Source: Paramuribaculum sp. (GTDB taxonomy: Bacteria; Bacteroidota; Bacteroidia; Bacteroidales; Muribaculaceae). Taken from it: a stretch of DNA of 19,303 bases. Both the position numbers and the translations under genes were made by a program. The stretch spans positions 1 to 19,303 of the forward strand of contig JAIDXA010000284.1 in assembly GCA_029058705.1 (NCBI GenBank), read 5' to 3'. Each line of letters opens with the position of its first letter. Within the stretch, counting starts at the first letter, position 1. Shown piece by piece: positions 9,054-15,169 of this stretch. The notes under the pieces were generated by a model. That model searched no databases, was not told where the DNA came from, and worked only from the letters and a program-made list of their open reading frames with translations.

Positions 9054-9092
9054 AAAATCCCGGTCCGCAGACAACAGCGGGCCGGGATTTTT
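9054..9092 (+). terminator. Rho-independent terminator of the secreted-protein operon
   Basis: The arms 9055-9068 and 9077-9090 form a 14-bp GC-rich stem with one G-T wobble around an 8-base loop, and the stem runs into a T tract (9088-9092). The opposite strand also ends in four T residues after the stem, so it may also work weakly against leftward transcription. Its last bases touch the start of repeat copy 1. Confidence 0.85.
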
Positions 9093-9292
9093 AGAGAATG
9101 TTTGGATTTAAATCAAATTAAGATTGAGAGGATTTTTTGAGCGGATTCCGCGAGTTGAAGAGGGAGCATAGCGGGCTATGTGACCGATGAGACTTGGCGG
9201 AATTCGCCAAAAAAGACCTCAGGATTATTTTGAAGGTTATACCTTTCATTTGTTTTATTGTTAACGCGGTTTAAATTCAAACATTCTCCTAA
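9091..9292 (+). repeat. Interspersed hairpin repeat, copy 1 (~200 bp, terminal and internal inverted repeats)
   Basis: The element has near-perfect ends: TTAGAGAATGTTTG (9091-9104) matches the complement of 9278-9292, with 11 consecutive pairs between 9094-9104 and 9278-9288. An inner stem pairs 9141-9151 (GCGGATTCCGC) with 9197-9207 (GCGGAATTCGC), with one G-T wobble. It is flanked by T6 and A6 runs that also pair (9134-9139, 9208-9214). At the apex is a small hairpin, CATAG-CGGG-CTATG (9167-9180). Bases 9152-9197 are identical to copy 2. No open reading frame is present. It sits between the terminator of the secreted-protein operon and the convergent end of glutamine synthetase. A MITE-like element or a structured RNA are both possible. 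Confidence 0.85.
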
Positions 9293-9317
9293 TTTTCGGA
9301 ATAATTGAGAAACAGTA

Positions 9318-10823
9318 TCAAACGTGGAAATACATCTCAACGAGCGACTTCATCAGATCCGGATCATTCTTGGCCCGGTCATGAAGCGAAATGTCGTCAA
9401 ATCCCTTAAGCCGCTTGATAACGGAATCTATCAGCCGGGGATCAAAAACGCCCCGCTCCTCAAAGACCGCACGGCTACGCCCAAGAGCCTCACCGCTTTC
9501 AACGCATGAAGCCGGAAGATGGTCAAGCTGGTCGAGCCGGCCTGCATTCTCCGTACGGTGTATGTCGACATCCACATAGGTCTGACGCGCTTTGTCAAGA
9601 GCATCGGGAATTTCCCATCCGTGGCGGCATGCCACAGCGAGTGCAGCCATGAGATAGTAGATGTTGGCCGATCCGTCGGCAGAACGTATCTCAACTGTCT
9701 GTCGGCCGTTGCCCGACCCGGGCGTTGCCGCAGATCCGGGATTGACAACACCGCACATATCGCAACCCGAGGTCCAGCCGAGCGGTACACGGACAAGAAC
9801 CGACCTGTTCCTGTCGCCCCAGCAAACGCTTGTAGGAGCTTCCTGATGTGGAACAAGACGGAAATAGGCTGTCGGATTGGTATTCCCGAAAGCAGTTATT
9901 GCAGGAGCCATATCCATCATTCCGGCAATTGCCGTCAGGGCGTCATTGCTTAGGCGTCCGTCGCTGCCAAGCATGACATTACGCCCGTCGGCATCGACAA
10001 ACCGCATGTGTACATGAAGCCCCGACCCAGCTTTCCCTGTTGTTATTTTCGGGGCAAACGTAACGTCAAGACCGCTGCGGTGGGCAAGATTGCGTATGAC
10101 CCATTTGGCAAGCATCAGCTGATCGGCAGCACTGGCGGCATCGACCGGAAGAAATTCGATTTCATTCTGTTCATAGGTCATTCCGTCGAGTTCAAAATTA
10201 CCGACTTCCGAATGGCCATATTTGATCCGTCCGCCGGTAGCAGCTATATACGACATGCATCTGGATCGGAAATCGCCTGTTTTCACAAACGGAGCCGATT
10301 CGTGATAACCCTTCTGGTCGCGTGCCGGAAAAAGAGGGTCGGTCGGATAGATGACATAGTATTCCAACTCGCCCATGGCTTCAAACCTCAACCCTGTCAC
10401 ATCAGTAAACGCCCGACACGCCTTCTCCAGTGTGTTGTCGGGTGAATTGGCAAGCCTGTTGCCGTCTTTGTCGAAAAACGCGCAAAGCATTGTCAAAGTC
10501 GGAATTTCGGCAAACGGATCGCGGAATGCCGTTGAAAAGCGCGGAATCACATACAGGTCGCTATTGCCTGGCTCGATATGATCGAACAGACTCGATCCGT
10601 CGACACGCTCGCCCTGGCTCAGAATCGTATCGAGATACTCAAGATCGTTTATGACAAAGCTGAGAGTCTTCAGACGTCCGTCGCCTGCCGGATACATAAA
10701 ATTCACCATTTCGATATTCTCGCCTATGACATAGCCGATCAGATCATGCTTCGTAATGTCTGCCGCCGGCTTTCCGAGCGTGGCGACAACATGATTTTTG
10801 TTAAGTGCAATATGGGAATCCAT
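9318..10823 (-). CDS. glnA: Glutamine synthetase, type I-like
   Basis: 501 aa, close to the usual type I length. It joins ammonia to glutamate using ATP, in the cytoplasm. Family motifs appear in order: MGELEYYVIYP (a metal-binding Glu), EVGNFELDGMTYEQNEIEFLP-region glutamates, GSGLHVHM (ATP/metal-site His), the substrate-site stretch NPTAYFRLVPHQEAPTSVCW followed by GDRNRS, and EIRSADGSANIYYLMAALA near the C-terminus. The tyrosine adenylylation motif of enterobacterial GlnA is not recognisable, so control by a GlnE-type enzyme is unlikely. It starts 18 bases after the stop of the DUF2007 gene, so the two are probably co-transcribed. No Shine-Dalgarno precedes the ATG at 10823. The 3' end converges with the secreted-protein operon across repeat copy 1. 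The family assignment is secure; biosynthetic GS versus a related gamma-glutamyl ligase is slightly less so. Confidence 0.9.
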   Translation of the reverse strand: MDSHIALNKNHVVATLGKPAADITKHDLIGYVIGENIEMVNFMYPAGDGRLKTLSFVINDLEYLDTILSQGERVDGSSLFDHIEPGNSDLYVIPRFSTAFRDPFAEIPTLTMLCAFFDKDGNRLANSPDNTLEKACRAFTDVTGLRFEAMGELEYYVIYPTDPLFPARDQKGYHESAPFVKTGDFRSRCMSYIAATGGRIKYGHSEVGNFELDGMTYEQNEIEFLPVDAASAADQLMLAKWVIRNLAHRSGLDVTFAPKITTGKAGSGLHVHMRFVDADGRNVMLGSDGRLSNDALTAIAGMMDMAPAITAFGNTNPTAYFRLVPHQEAPTSVCWGDRNRSVLVRVPLGWTSGCDMCGVVNPGSAATPGSGNGRQTVEIRSADGSANIYYLMAALAVACRHGWEIPDALDKARQTYVDVDIHRTENAGRLDQLDHLPASCVESGEALGRSRAVFEERGVFDPRLIDSVIKRLKGFDDISLHDRAKNDPDLMKSLVEMYFHV

Positions 10824-10841
10824 AATAACTCAATTTAGATA

Positions 10842-11093
10842 TCAGTCACCATTAAAATTAAGAGATTCTATAATTTCAGAAGCCCGGTCGAGATCCCGCC
10901 GGCATACCATCAGCCTCAACGCGCCGAGCGAAGAAAAGCCAATCGGATAAATCCGTGAAAACACGTCATTGTCGATTATTGCGTTGATCCCTTCGTTCTC
11001 CAAAGCTGCAAGGGCAATCCGTGCTTCAGCATCGTTGGCAAACTCCCGGCAAAGGACAATCTCATTGTCCGTGTAATCATATTTCAGTGCCAT
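10842..11093 (-). CDS. DUF2007 family protein (putative signal-transducing protein)
   Basis: 83 aa, full length for the family. The pattern 'EIVLCREFANDAEARIALAA' followed by 'LENEGINAIIDND' and a second half ending 'LRLMVCRRDLDRASEIIES' fits the DUF2007 fold, a small alpha/beta domain with ferredoxin-like topology. No signal peptide or membrane segment is present, so it is cytoplasmic. It precedes glutamine synthetase by 18 bases on the same strand. The family has no settled biochemical role. Because it is placed directly before glutamine synthetase, a regulatory link to nitrogen assimilation is a plausible inference. Upstream lie 492 non-coding bases with repeat copy 2, a hairpin and a promoter. 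Confidence 0.8.
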   Translation of the reverse strand: MALKYDYTDNEIVLCREFANDAEARIALAALENEGINAIIDNDVFSRIYPIGFSSLGALRLMVCRRDLDRASEIIESLNFNGD

Positions 11094-11120
11094 AATTATT
11101 AGAAATCTTGTTGTTTCACT

Positions 11121-11319
11121 TAGATAGTGTTTGGATTTAAATCAAATTAAGACTGAGAGTGTTTTTTGAGCGAATTCAGCGAGTTGAAGAGGGAGCATAG
11201 CGGGCTATGTGACCGATGAGACTTGGCTGAATTCGCCAAAAAAGGTCTCAGGATTATTTTGAAGGTTCTGCCGTTCATGCGTATTACTGTTAACGCGGTT
11301 TAAATTCAAACACTCTCTT
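11121..11319 (+). repeat. Interspersed hairpin repeat, copy 2
   Basis: Same orientation and architecture as copy 1. The outer arms start TAGATAGTGTTTGG (11121-11134) and end CAAACACTCTCTT (11307-11319). The inner stem 11170-11180 (GCGAATTCAGC) is an exact complement of 11226-11236 (GCTGAATTCGC). Bases 11181-11226 are identical to copy 1 (9152-9197). Differences in the stem are compensated on the other arm: A11178-T11228 replaces C9149-G9199, and G11127-C11313 replaces A9098-T9284. The stretch of about 24 bases before TGTTAACGCGGTTTAAA is the most variable part. The copy lies between the DUF2007 start and the nearest visible upstream promoter. Confidence 0.85.
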
Positions 11320-11321
11320 GG

Positions 11322-11378
11322 CCTATTGAAATAAAAAGAGACTACTCGCATAGTCTCTTTTTATGAGTTTCCAATAGG
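11322..11378. terminator. Nested hairpin, intrinsic-terminator-like in both directions
   Basis: The arms 11331-11344 and 11351-11364 (ATAAAAAGAGACTA / TAGTCTCTTTTTAT) pair perfectly over 14 bp around the loop CTCGCA. Each strand ends in a run of five T residues. A second pair of arms, CCTATTG (11322-11328) and CAATAGG (11372-11378), encloses it. On the minus strand it lies about 50 bases past the predicted start of the promoter at 11421-11453. It could therefore end a short transcript or attenuate DUF2007-glnA. It could also be the terminator of lpxH, 222 bases downstream of that stop. Confidence 0.75.
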
Positions 11379-11415
11379 TACAATTTCTAAGGTAAAAAAG
11401 ATTGTGTTAGGTTTA
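11331..11415 (-). ncRNA. Candidate short RNA or attenuated leader (~85 nt)
   Basis: A promoter match (11421-11453, minus) would start transcription near 11415. A 14-bp hairpin with a U-run ends near 11331. The enclosed ~85 nt has no start codon followed by a useful frame. I do not recognise the RNA as any named family. Read-through would continue across repeat copy 2 into the DUF2007 gene. The call rests on promoter plus terminator geometry alone. Confidence 0.35.
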
Positions 11416-11420
11416 CACCG

Positions 11421-11453
11421 CAAAGGTATCTCCTTTTTACCTTTCTTGACAAA
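11421..11453 (-). promoter_or_regulatory. Bacteroidetes-type promoter upstream of DUF2007-glnA (leftward)
   Basis: On the minus strand, TTTG (11453-11450) is followed after 21 bases by TACCTTTG (11428-11421), matching the TTTG-N19-21-TAnnTTTG consensus. It is about 330 bases upstream of the DUF2007 ATG and 130 bases past the lpxH stop. I found no full -7 match closer to DUF2007. Between it and the gene lie the hairpin at 11322-11378 and repeat copy 2. Confidence 0.6.
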
Positions 11454-11585
11454 TATTTTTTTATGTTATGCAACATGGTTTTTAAACCAACTACCCTTAA
11501 AACATGCCATTTCGCCATCTAAACAATTTGTTTTCCAGAAGGTTGAGTCATACAGACAACCGCCACCATCACTTGTTAATCATTG

Positions 11586-12353
11586 TTAATTTGGAGCGTA
11601 AGCTTGTGATTTTATCCTTTTTAACTCAAAAAAAGCCCCATTCCAGACTCCATACGACATCTTTTTGAAACACTCTCCAAGCACTATCAGCCTGGCTCCG
11701 CTGTCAAGCTCCATGTCAACCGGAACATGACGATGGCCGAATACGAAATAGTCGACTTGACCGTTTCGGCCAACATAGTCATTGGCAAAACGGATCATCA
11801 CATCATTTGCCGGCAAACGCCCCGGATCCGGCATCTGACGGCCACGCAACCGCGAATGTTTCGACCATGCAAGGGCAAATCCAACCGTCCAGCGCGGATG
11901 AATGCCGGCATAAAGCCATTGCGCAAACCGGTTTCTGAAAAAACCGCGCATGATCCTGTAGCCCAAACGTGGTTCGCCGACACCGTCGCCATGTTCCATG
12001 ACGAACCGGCGGCCATCGATCATCGTGTCAATCACACCATCGACAACCTTAAGGCCGATCTCATCGCGAAGATAGTCAAAAAGCCATATATCGTGGTTTC
12101 CCTTGAGCCAGACGATTTCCGTTCCGCTATCCGCCAGTTCTGCAAGAGCGCCGAGAAAACGCACATGACCGCGCGGAACAACCGACCGGTACTCAAACCA
12201 GTAATCCATCACATCTCCGAGCAGATATAGCGTACGCGCCTCAGGAGCTATTGAACGCAGCCATTCCGCAATCGCGTTCTCGTGACCGCGCGGATCCGTT
12301 ATGTATCCGGCTCCGAGATGAAGATCGGAAATGAAATAGGTCTTGGTTTTCAT
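11586..12353 (-). CDS. lpxH: UDP-2,3-diacylglucosamine diphosphatase (LpxH-type)
   Basis: 255 aa from the ATG at 12353. The open frame runs back to 12419 but would overlap the upstream gene, and the phosphoesterase fold begins at MKTKTYFISDLHLG. It is a calcineurin-like metallophosphoesterase with all signature blocks: SDLHLG (residues 8-13), LLGDVMDYW, KGNHDIW, MEHGDG and FGHRHVP. LpxH cleaves UDP-2,3-diacylglucosamine to lipid X in lipid A synthesis, at the cytoplasmic face of the inner membrane. The basic, aromatic-rich middle (RIMRGFFRNRFAQWLY) fits the lid that contacts membrane and acyl chains. It lies 31 bases after the stop of the DUF59 gene on the same strand, so probably the second gene of that transcript. 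The family is sure; the substrate is inferred from homologues. Confidence 0.88.
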   Translation of the reverse strand: MKTKTYFISDLHLGAGYITDPRGHENAIAEWLRSIAPEARTLYLLGDVMDYWFEYRSVVPRGHVRFLGALAELADSGTEIVWLKGNHDIWLFDYLRDEIGLKVVDGVIDTMIDGRRFVMEHGDGVGEPRLGYRIMRGFFRNRFAQWLYAGIHPRWTVGFALAWSKHSRLRGRQMPDPGRLPANDVMIRFANDYVGRNGQVDYFVFGHRHVPVDMELDSGARLIVLGECFKKMSYGVWNGAFFELKRIKSQAYAPN

Positions 12354-12384
12354 CTCAATCTGTTTTCCGCCCCGAGCCGCGCAA

Positions 12385-12708
12385 TCAAAGGAATCCAAGC
12401 TCGAGTTTCGCTTCTTCACTCATCATGTCCTGAGTCCACTCAGGCTCGAATACGATACTGATGTCGACACTGCCCACACCATCGATGCTTTCAAGTTTTA
12501 TACGCGCGTCATCGACAATGAAATCCGCAGCCGGACAACTGGGCGCGGTCAACGTCATATCGATATGTAGATTTGCGTCATCATCAAGATCAATCTTATA
12601 GATCAATCCGAGACTGTAAATATCTACGGGCATTTCAGGGTCATAGACCGTGTGGAGTATCTCCACGACCTTTTCTAAAATCTGCTGGCGTTTTTCTTCT
12701 GTCATCAT
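12385..12708 (-). CDS. DUF59 / MIP18 family protein (SufT-like, Fe-S assembly)
   Basis: 107 aa if translation starts at the first of two adjacent ATGs (12708; the other is 12705). The open frame extends to 12777, but the extra 23 residues do not fit the family and run across the promoter-like element at 12714-12721. The DUF59 hallmarks are 'DPEMPVDIYSLGLIYKID', 'TLTAPSCPAAD' with the conserved Cys, and a C-terminal 'FEPEWTQDMMSEEAKLELG'. Proteins of this family take part in Fe-S cluster assembly and delivery (SufT/MIP18) or, as PaaD, in phenylacetate metabolism. No paa genes are nearby, so the Fe-S role is preferred. Cytoplasmic; no signal peptide. Likely first gene of a two-gene unit with lpxH. 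Confidence 0.85.
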   Translation of the reverse strand: MMTEEKRQQILEKVVEILHTVYDPEMPVDIYSLGLIYKIDLDDDANLHIDMTLTAPSCPAADFIVDDARIKLESIDGVGSVDISIVFEPEWTQDMMSEEAKLELGFL

Positions 12709-12713
12709 AAAGA

Positions 12714-12721
12714 CAAAGTTA
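12714..12721 (-). promoter_or_regulatory. -7-like element TAACTTTG immediately before the DUF59 start
   Basis: On the minus strand TAACTTTG (12721-12714) matches TAnnTTTG and ends five bases before the first ATG (12708). No good TTTG -33 is visible 19-21 bases further upstream. If used, transcription would begin at or within a base or two of the start codon, giving a leaderless or almost leaderless message. Confidence 0.45.
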
Positions 12722-12755
12722 CAATTTTCATTCGGATTTACTACGCGCCACACCG

Positions 12756-12794
12756 AAAAAAAATGCGCGGTCTCCAAAAGAGCCGCGCATTTTT
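12756..12794 (-). terminator. Rho-independent terminator of the fucosidase operon
   Basis: The arms 12759-12770 (AAAAATGCGCGG) and 12783-12794 (CCGCGCATTTTT) pair perfectly over 12 bp. Read leftward, the stem is followed by eight T residues (complement of 12756-12763). It begins 24 bases beyond the stop of the secreted protein at 12819 and insulates the DUF59-lpxH unit from it. Confidence 0.88.
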
Positions 12795-12818
12795 CTTTAA
12801 ATCAAACCTGTCGGTTGC

Positions 12819-15149
12819 TTACTTCACGTAAACCTTGGTTACTCGTCCGTTCTGACGGCGGAGATAGATCCCGGGGCCCAGATTCTCTGAAGACACCTTT
12901 ACACCCTGAAGGTTGAAATACTCTACAGGCATATCTGATCCGTCGACATCAAGATCGCCGATTCCGGCTGTGGACTCAACTAATGTAACAAGGAATGTCG
13001 AACCTGCTCCGGCTCCTCCGACCCAATAGGCAAGACGGCTGTCGCGCGAATTCATGCGGTTGACCGTGTAGCCGAGCTGATGGAGGAAGAACCCGTCTTT
13101 GCCGACCGATGCTGTGCCGACTGTCGGAATCCAGTAAGTGTTGTGAGTGGCAGGCACGGGAACCGATGTCATGACTGGATAGACTGTGCCGTCTGTCGAA
13201 GAAGTCATTGTCTGGCTCGACGAAAGGATCTTGCCAGCGCCTGCGCCACGGTTGATGATCATGAAACCGTTGAGCACGTCGCCGACAAACGCCCACTGCG
13301 AGTTGTAGTCGTTGGCCGCCGGAATAGCGGATGTGCTTGAGGCCAGACTTATGTAGTTAAGCGACGGATTGTGGGTTAGAAAACATTTGTCGGCTGTCAG
13401 CGACATGTTGTACCAGTAGGCGTTTTCGAAATTTCTGCTGACCTGGAAAGGAAGCGTCTGCTCGAGGGTGAGAGTGATGACCTCGTCCTCATCAGTCGTG
13501 AGACCTTCCGGATAACCAACGATCGCATAATATGATTCCGATGCCTCACATGTGATCGAAACCTCCGGATACTCCTGACCGGAAGTTGTCGAAAACACCT
13601 GCGTATCGATGATCCTGCCGTCGAATTCAATGTTATAAGTCACAGATTTCCTGACAATGCCTGTGCCGCTTTCGACAAAAAGGCCTTCGATCAAAACGTC
13701 TCCGTCAATCACATCGCCAGGAATGGTAAACGTATCGTCGCTGCCAAACTGATCGACATAGAAGAAATCGTCACGATACTGAGGATTGCTCTTCACAAGC
13801 GAATCGCCCGCAAGATTATATCCGTGACGCACTCGGATTCCGTTATAGGAAAATCCGTTCGACGGATTCATCTTGATTTTCAGCGGTTCTCCGAATGTAT
13901 GCTTGTTGCCGCTTACAGGCTCGCCTGTCGAAGCAATGAGAACTTCACCGTTGCGGTTGTCCTGATTGACGGTCACTTCATCTTCATGGATATTGAGAAG
14001 CACATCGACAATGCCGCCACCGTTGCCAAGTATGGGGTTGTTCGAGTCAAGGCTGCCGCCCGGTTCGATACAGTTCCAGTCCACTTTGTAGCGCATGCGG
14101 TAGATACCGGGCTTAAGATCTGACGGAATGGTAAATGAAGGCATCGTGAGGATATTATTGTCATAAACCAACGAGCCCGACGAATTCCGGCCATATCCGG
14201 TAGAACCCTGACGGTAATATGAGTATGCCATCAGATCGGTGCTTGAGTCCAGATAGTTATTGGCATCCACTCCATAGCTGAAATCGCCGTCATTGCCGCG
14301 GTCAAGATATGCGTAAGAATGCATCCACGTACCGACATACGTCACATTGGCAGTCACCGTGTTGCCGGCCTTGGCCTTAAACACAGTCTCAAAACGCTGG
14401 TTGTAGCCTTTCAGCTCGTTTGTCGGAATGGTGATCGACTGCGATCCGTCAGCTCCGCCAGTCAGCGTCACGCCCTTGATAATACGGTCTTCGCGACCCC
14501 AGGCAGCATCTGACGAGAAATTGATCGGATAGTCGCCCAGACCGACGCGCGGAAGATTGCTGTCGTTGATTTCAATATCATCGATATATGCCACGAAATC
14601 TTCTGTGAGCGTGTGGGGAGCCTCGCAGTGAGGAACTATGACAAGCGAGTGGATCTCGACACCGGTATTGCCCTTGACAGGGAAAACGGCATCAAACCAT
14701 TCGCCTTCCTTGGTGTCGTTCACCGGATATGACCAGAACTGCTCCACCTGATTCGACTGTTCGGGGCGGTCAGTGCGTTTGCCAAGACCGATAAGCATCA
14801 CTCGTCCGGCCACGGGCTTATGCATCATGATATGGGCATAGCGCACGTCAGGCGAAATTTCCAAAGGTTCTTTCAGATCGATTTTCGCTCCGAAAGTATT
14901 GCTGCCGAAACGCGAACGCTGGATGCCGAGAATTTTCCCGGACTCATTGACATCCGCTTCCGAAAGGTGATTGTCGACAACCGACACGTTAGGTGTCAGC
15001 GCATTAGTGCGGAAAGGAGACTGCTCCCAGGTATCATACACACCCAAGGCAGCATAATCCTGTGTCTCGAACGATATGGTCTGGGCAACCATGACAGTAG
15101 GAAGCATAGTTGCCGCACACAGACCCAGATATTTCTTTATGTTGTTCAT
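12819..15149 (-). CDS. Secreted multi-domain protein: CBM-like, GEVED-like and trefoil-like modules, sorting-like tail
   Basis: 776 aa from the ATG at 15149; the frame continues to 15203, but the signal peptide (MNNIKKYLGLCAATMLPTVMVAQ) begins here. Residues 20-205 look like a jelly-roll carbohydrate-binding domain ending 'FVAYIDDIEIND'. Residues 205-390 resemble a GEVED domain ('AYLDRGNDGDFSYG', 'TIPSDLKPGIYRMRYKVDW'). Residues 395-560 hold two beta-sandwich-like segments. Residues 565-725 ('ENAYWYNMSLTADKCFLTHN', 'WAFVGDVLNGFMIINRG', 'GFFLHQLGYTVNRMNSRDSR') suggest a ricin-like beta-trefoil. The tail 'VEYFNLQGVKV...GIYLRRQNGRVTKVYVK' is sorting-like. It starts 20 bases after the GH29 fucosidase stop, so it is co-transcribed, and a strong terminator follows. 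No catalytic residues are recognised; a glycan-binding partner of the fucosidase is the inferred role. Confidence 0.82.
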   Translation of the reverse strand: MNNIKKYLGLCAATMLPTVMVAQTISFETQDYAALGVYDTWEQSPFRTNALTPNVSVVDNHLSEADVNESGKILGIQRSRFGSNTFGAKIDLKEPLEISPDVRYAHIMMHKPVAGRVMLIGLGKRTDRPEQSNQVEQFWSYPVNDTKEGEWFDAVFPVKGNTGVEIHSLVIVPHCEAPHTLTEDFVAYIDDIEINDSNLPRVGLGDYPINFSSDAAWGREDRIIKGVTLTGGADGSQSITIPTNELKGYNQRFETVFKAKAGNTVTANVTYVGTWMHSYAYLDRGNDGDFSYGVDANNYLDSSTDLMAYSYYRQGSTGYGRNSSGSLVYDNNILTMPSFTIPSDLKPGIYRMRYKVDWNCIEPGGSLDSNNPILGNGGGIVDVLLNIHEDEVTVNQDNRNGEVLIASTGEPVSGNKHTFGEPLKIKMNPSNGFSYNGIRVRHGYNLAGDSLVKSNPQYRDDFFYVDQFGSDDTFTIPGDVIDGDVLIEGLFVESGTGIVRKSVTYNIEFDGRIIDTQVFSTTSGQEYPEVSITCEASESYYAIVGYPEGLTTDEDEVITLTLEQTLPFQVSRNFENAYWYNMSLTADKCFLTHNPSLNYISLASSTSAIPAANDYNSQWAFVGDVLNGFMIINRGAGAGKILSSSQTMTSSTDGTVYPVMTSVPVPATHNTYWIPTVGTASVGKDGFFLHQLGYTVNRMNSRDSRLAYWVGGAGAGSTFLVTLVESTAGIGDLDVDGSDMPVEYFNLQGVKVSSENLGPGIYLRRQNGRVTKVYVK

Positions 15150-15169
15150 TTTTGTGGAATCGATAATGA

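Larger units (their letters stand above)
11094..11585. other. 492-bp intergenic region upstream of DUF2007-glnA
   Basis: No credible gene is present. Read leftward, the direction of transcription of both neighbours, it holds about 130 unremarkable AT-rich bases after the lpxH stop (11454-11585), a Bacteroidetes promoter (11453-11421), a strong nested hairpin (11378-11322), repeat copy 2 (11319-11121) and 27 AT-rich bases before the DUF2007 start. A looser inverted repeat, AAGGTAAAAAAG (11389-11400) with CCTTTTTACCTT (11432-11443), spans the promoter and predicted start site. Confidence 0.7.

Noticed and set aside
11404..11589. 61-codon open frame on the + strand (GTG start) in the intergenic region
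   Set aside because: It starts within the predicted promoter/leader, has no recognisable motif or coding character, and runs into the lpxH stop region. Chance ORF.
11727..12230. 167-codon antisense open frame opposite lpxH
   Set aside because: lpxH carries all metallophosphoesterase motifs in the other strand; the antisense product shows none.
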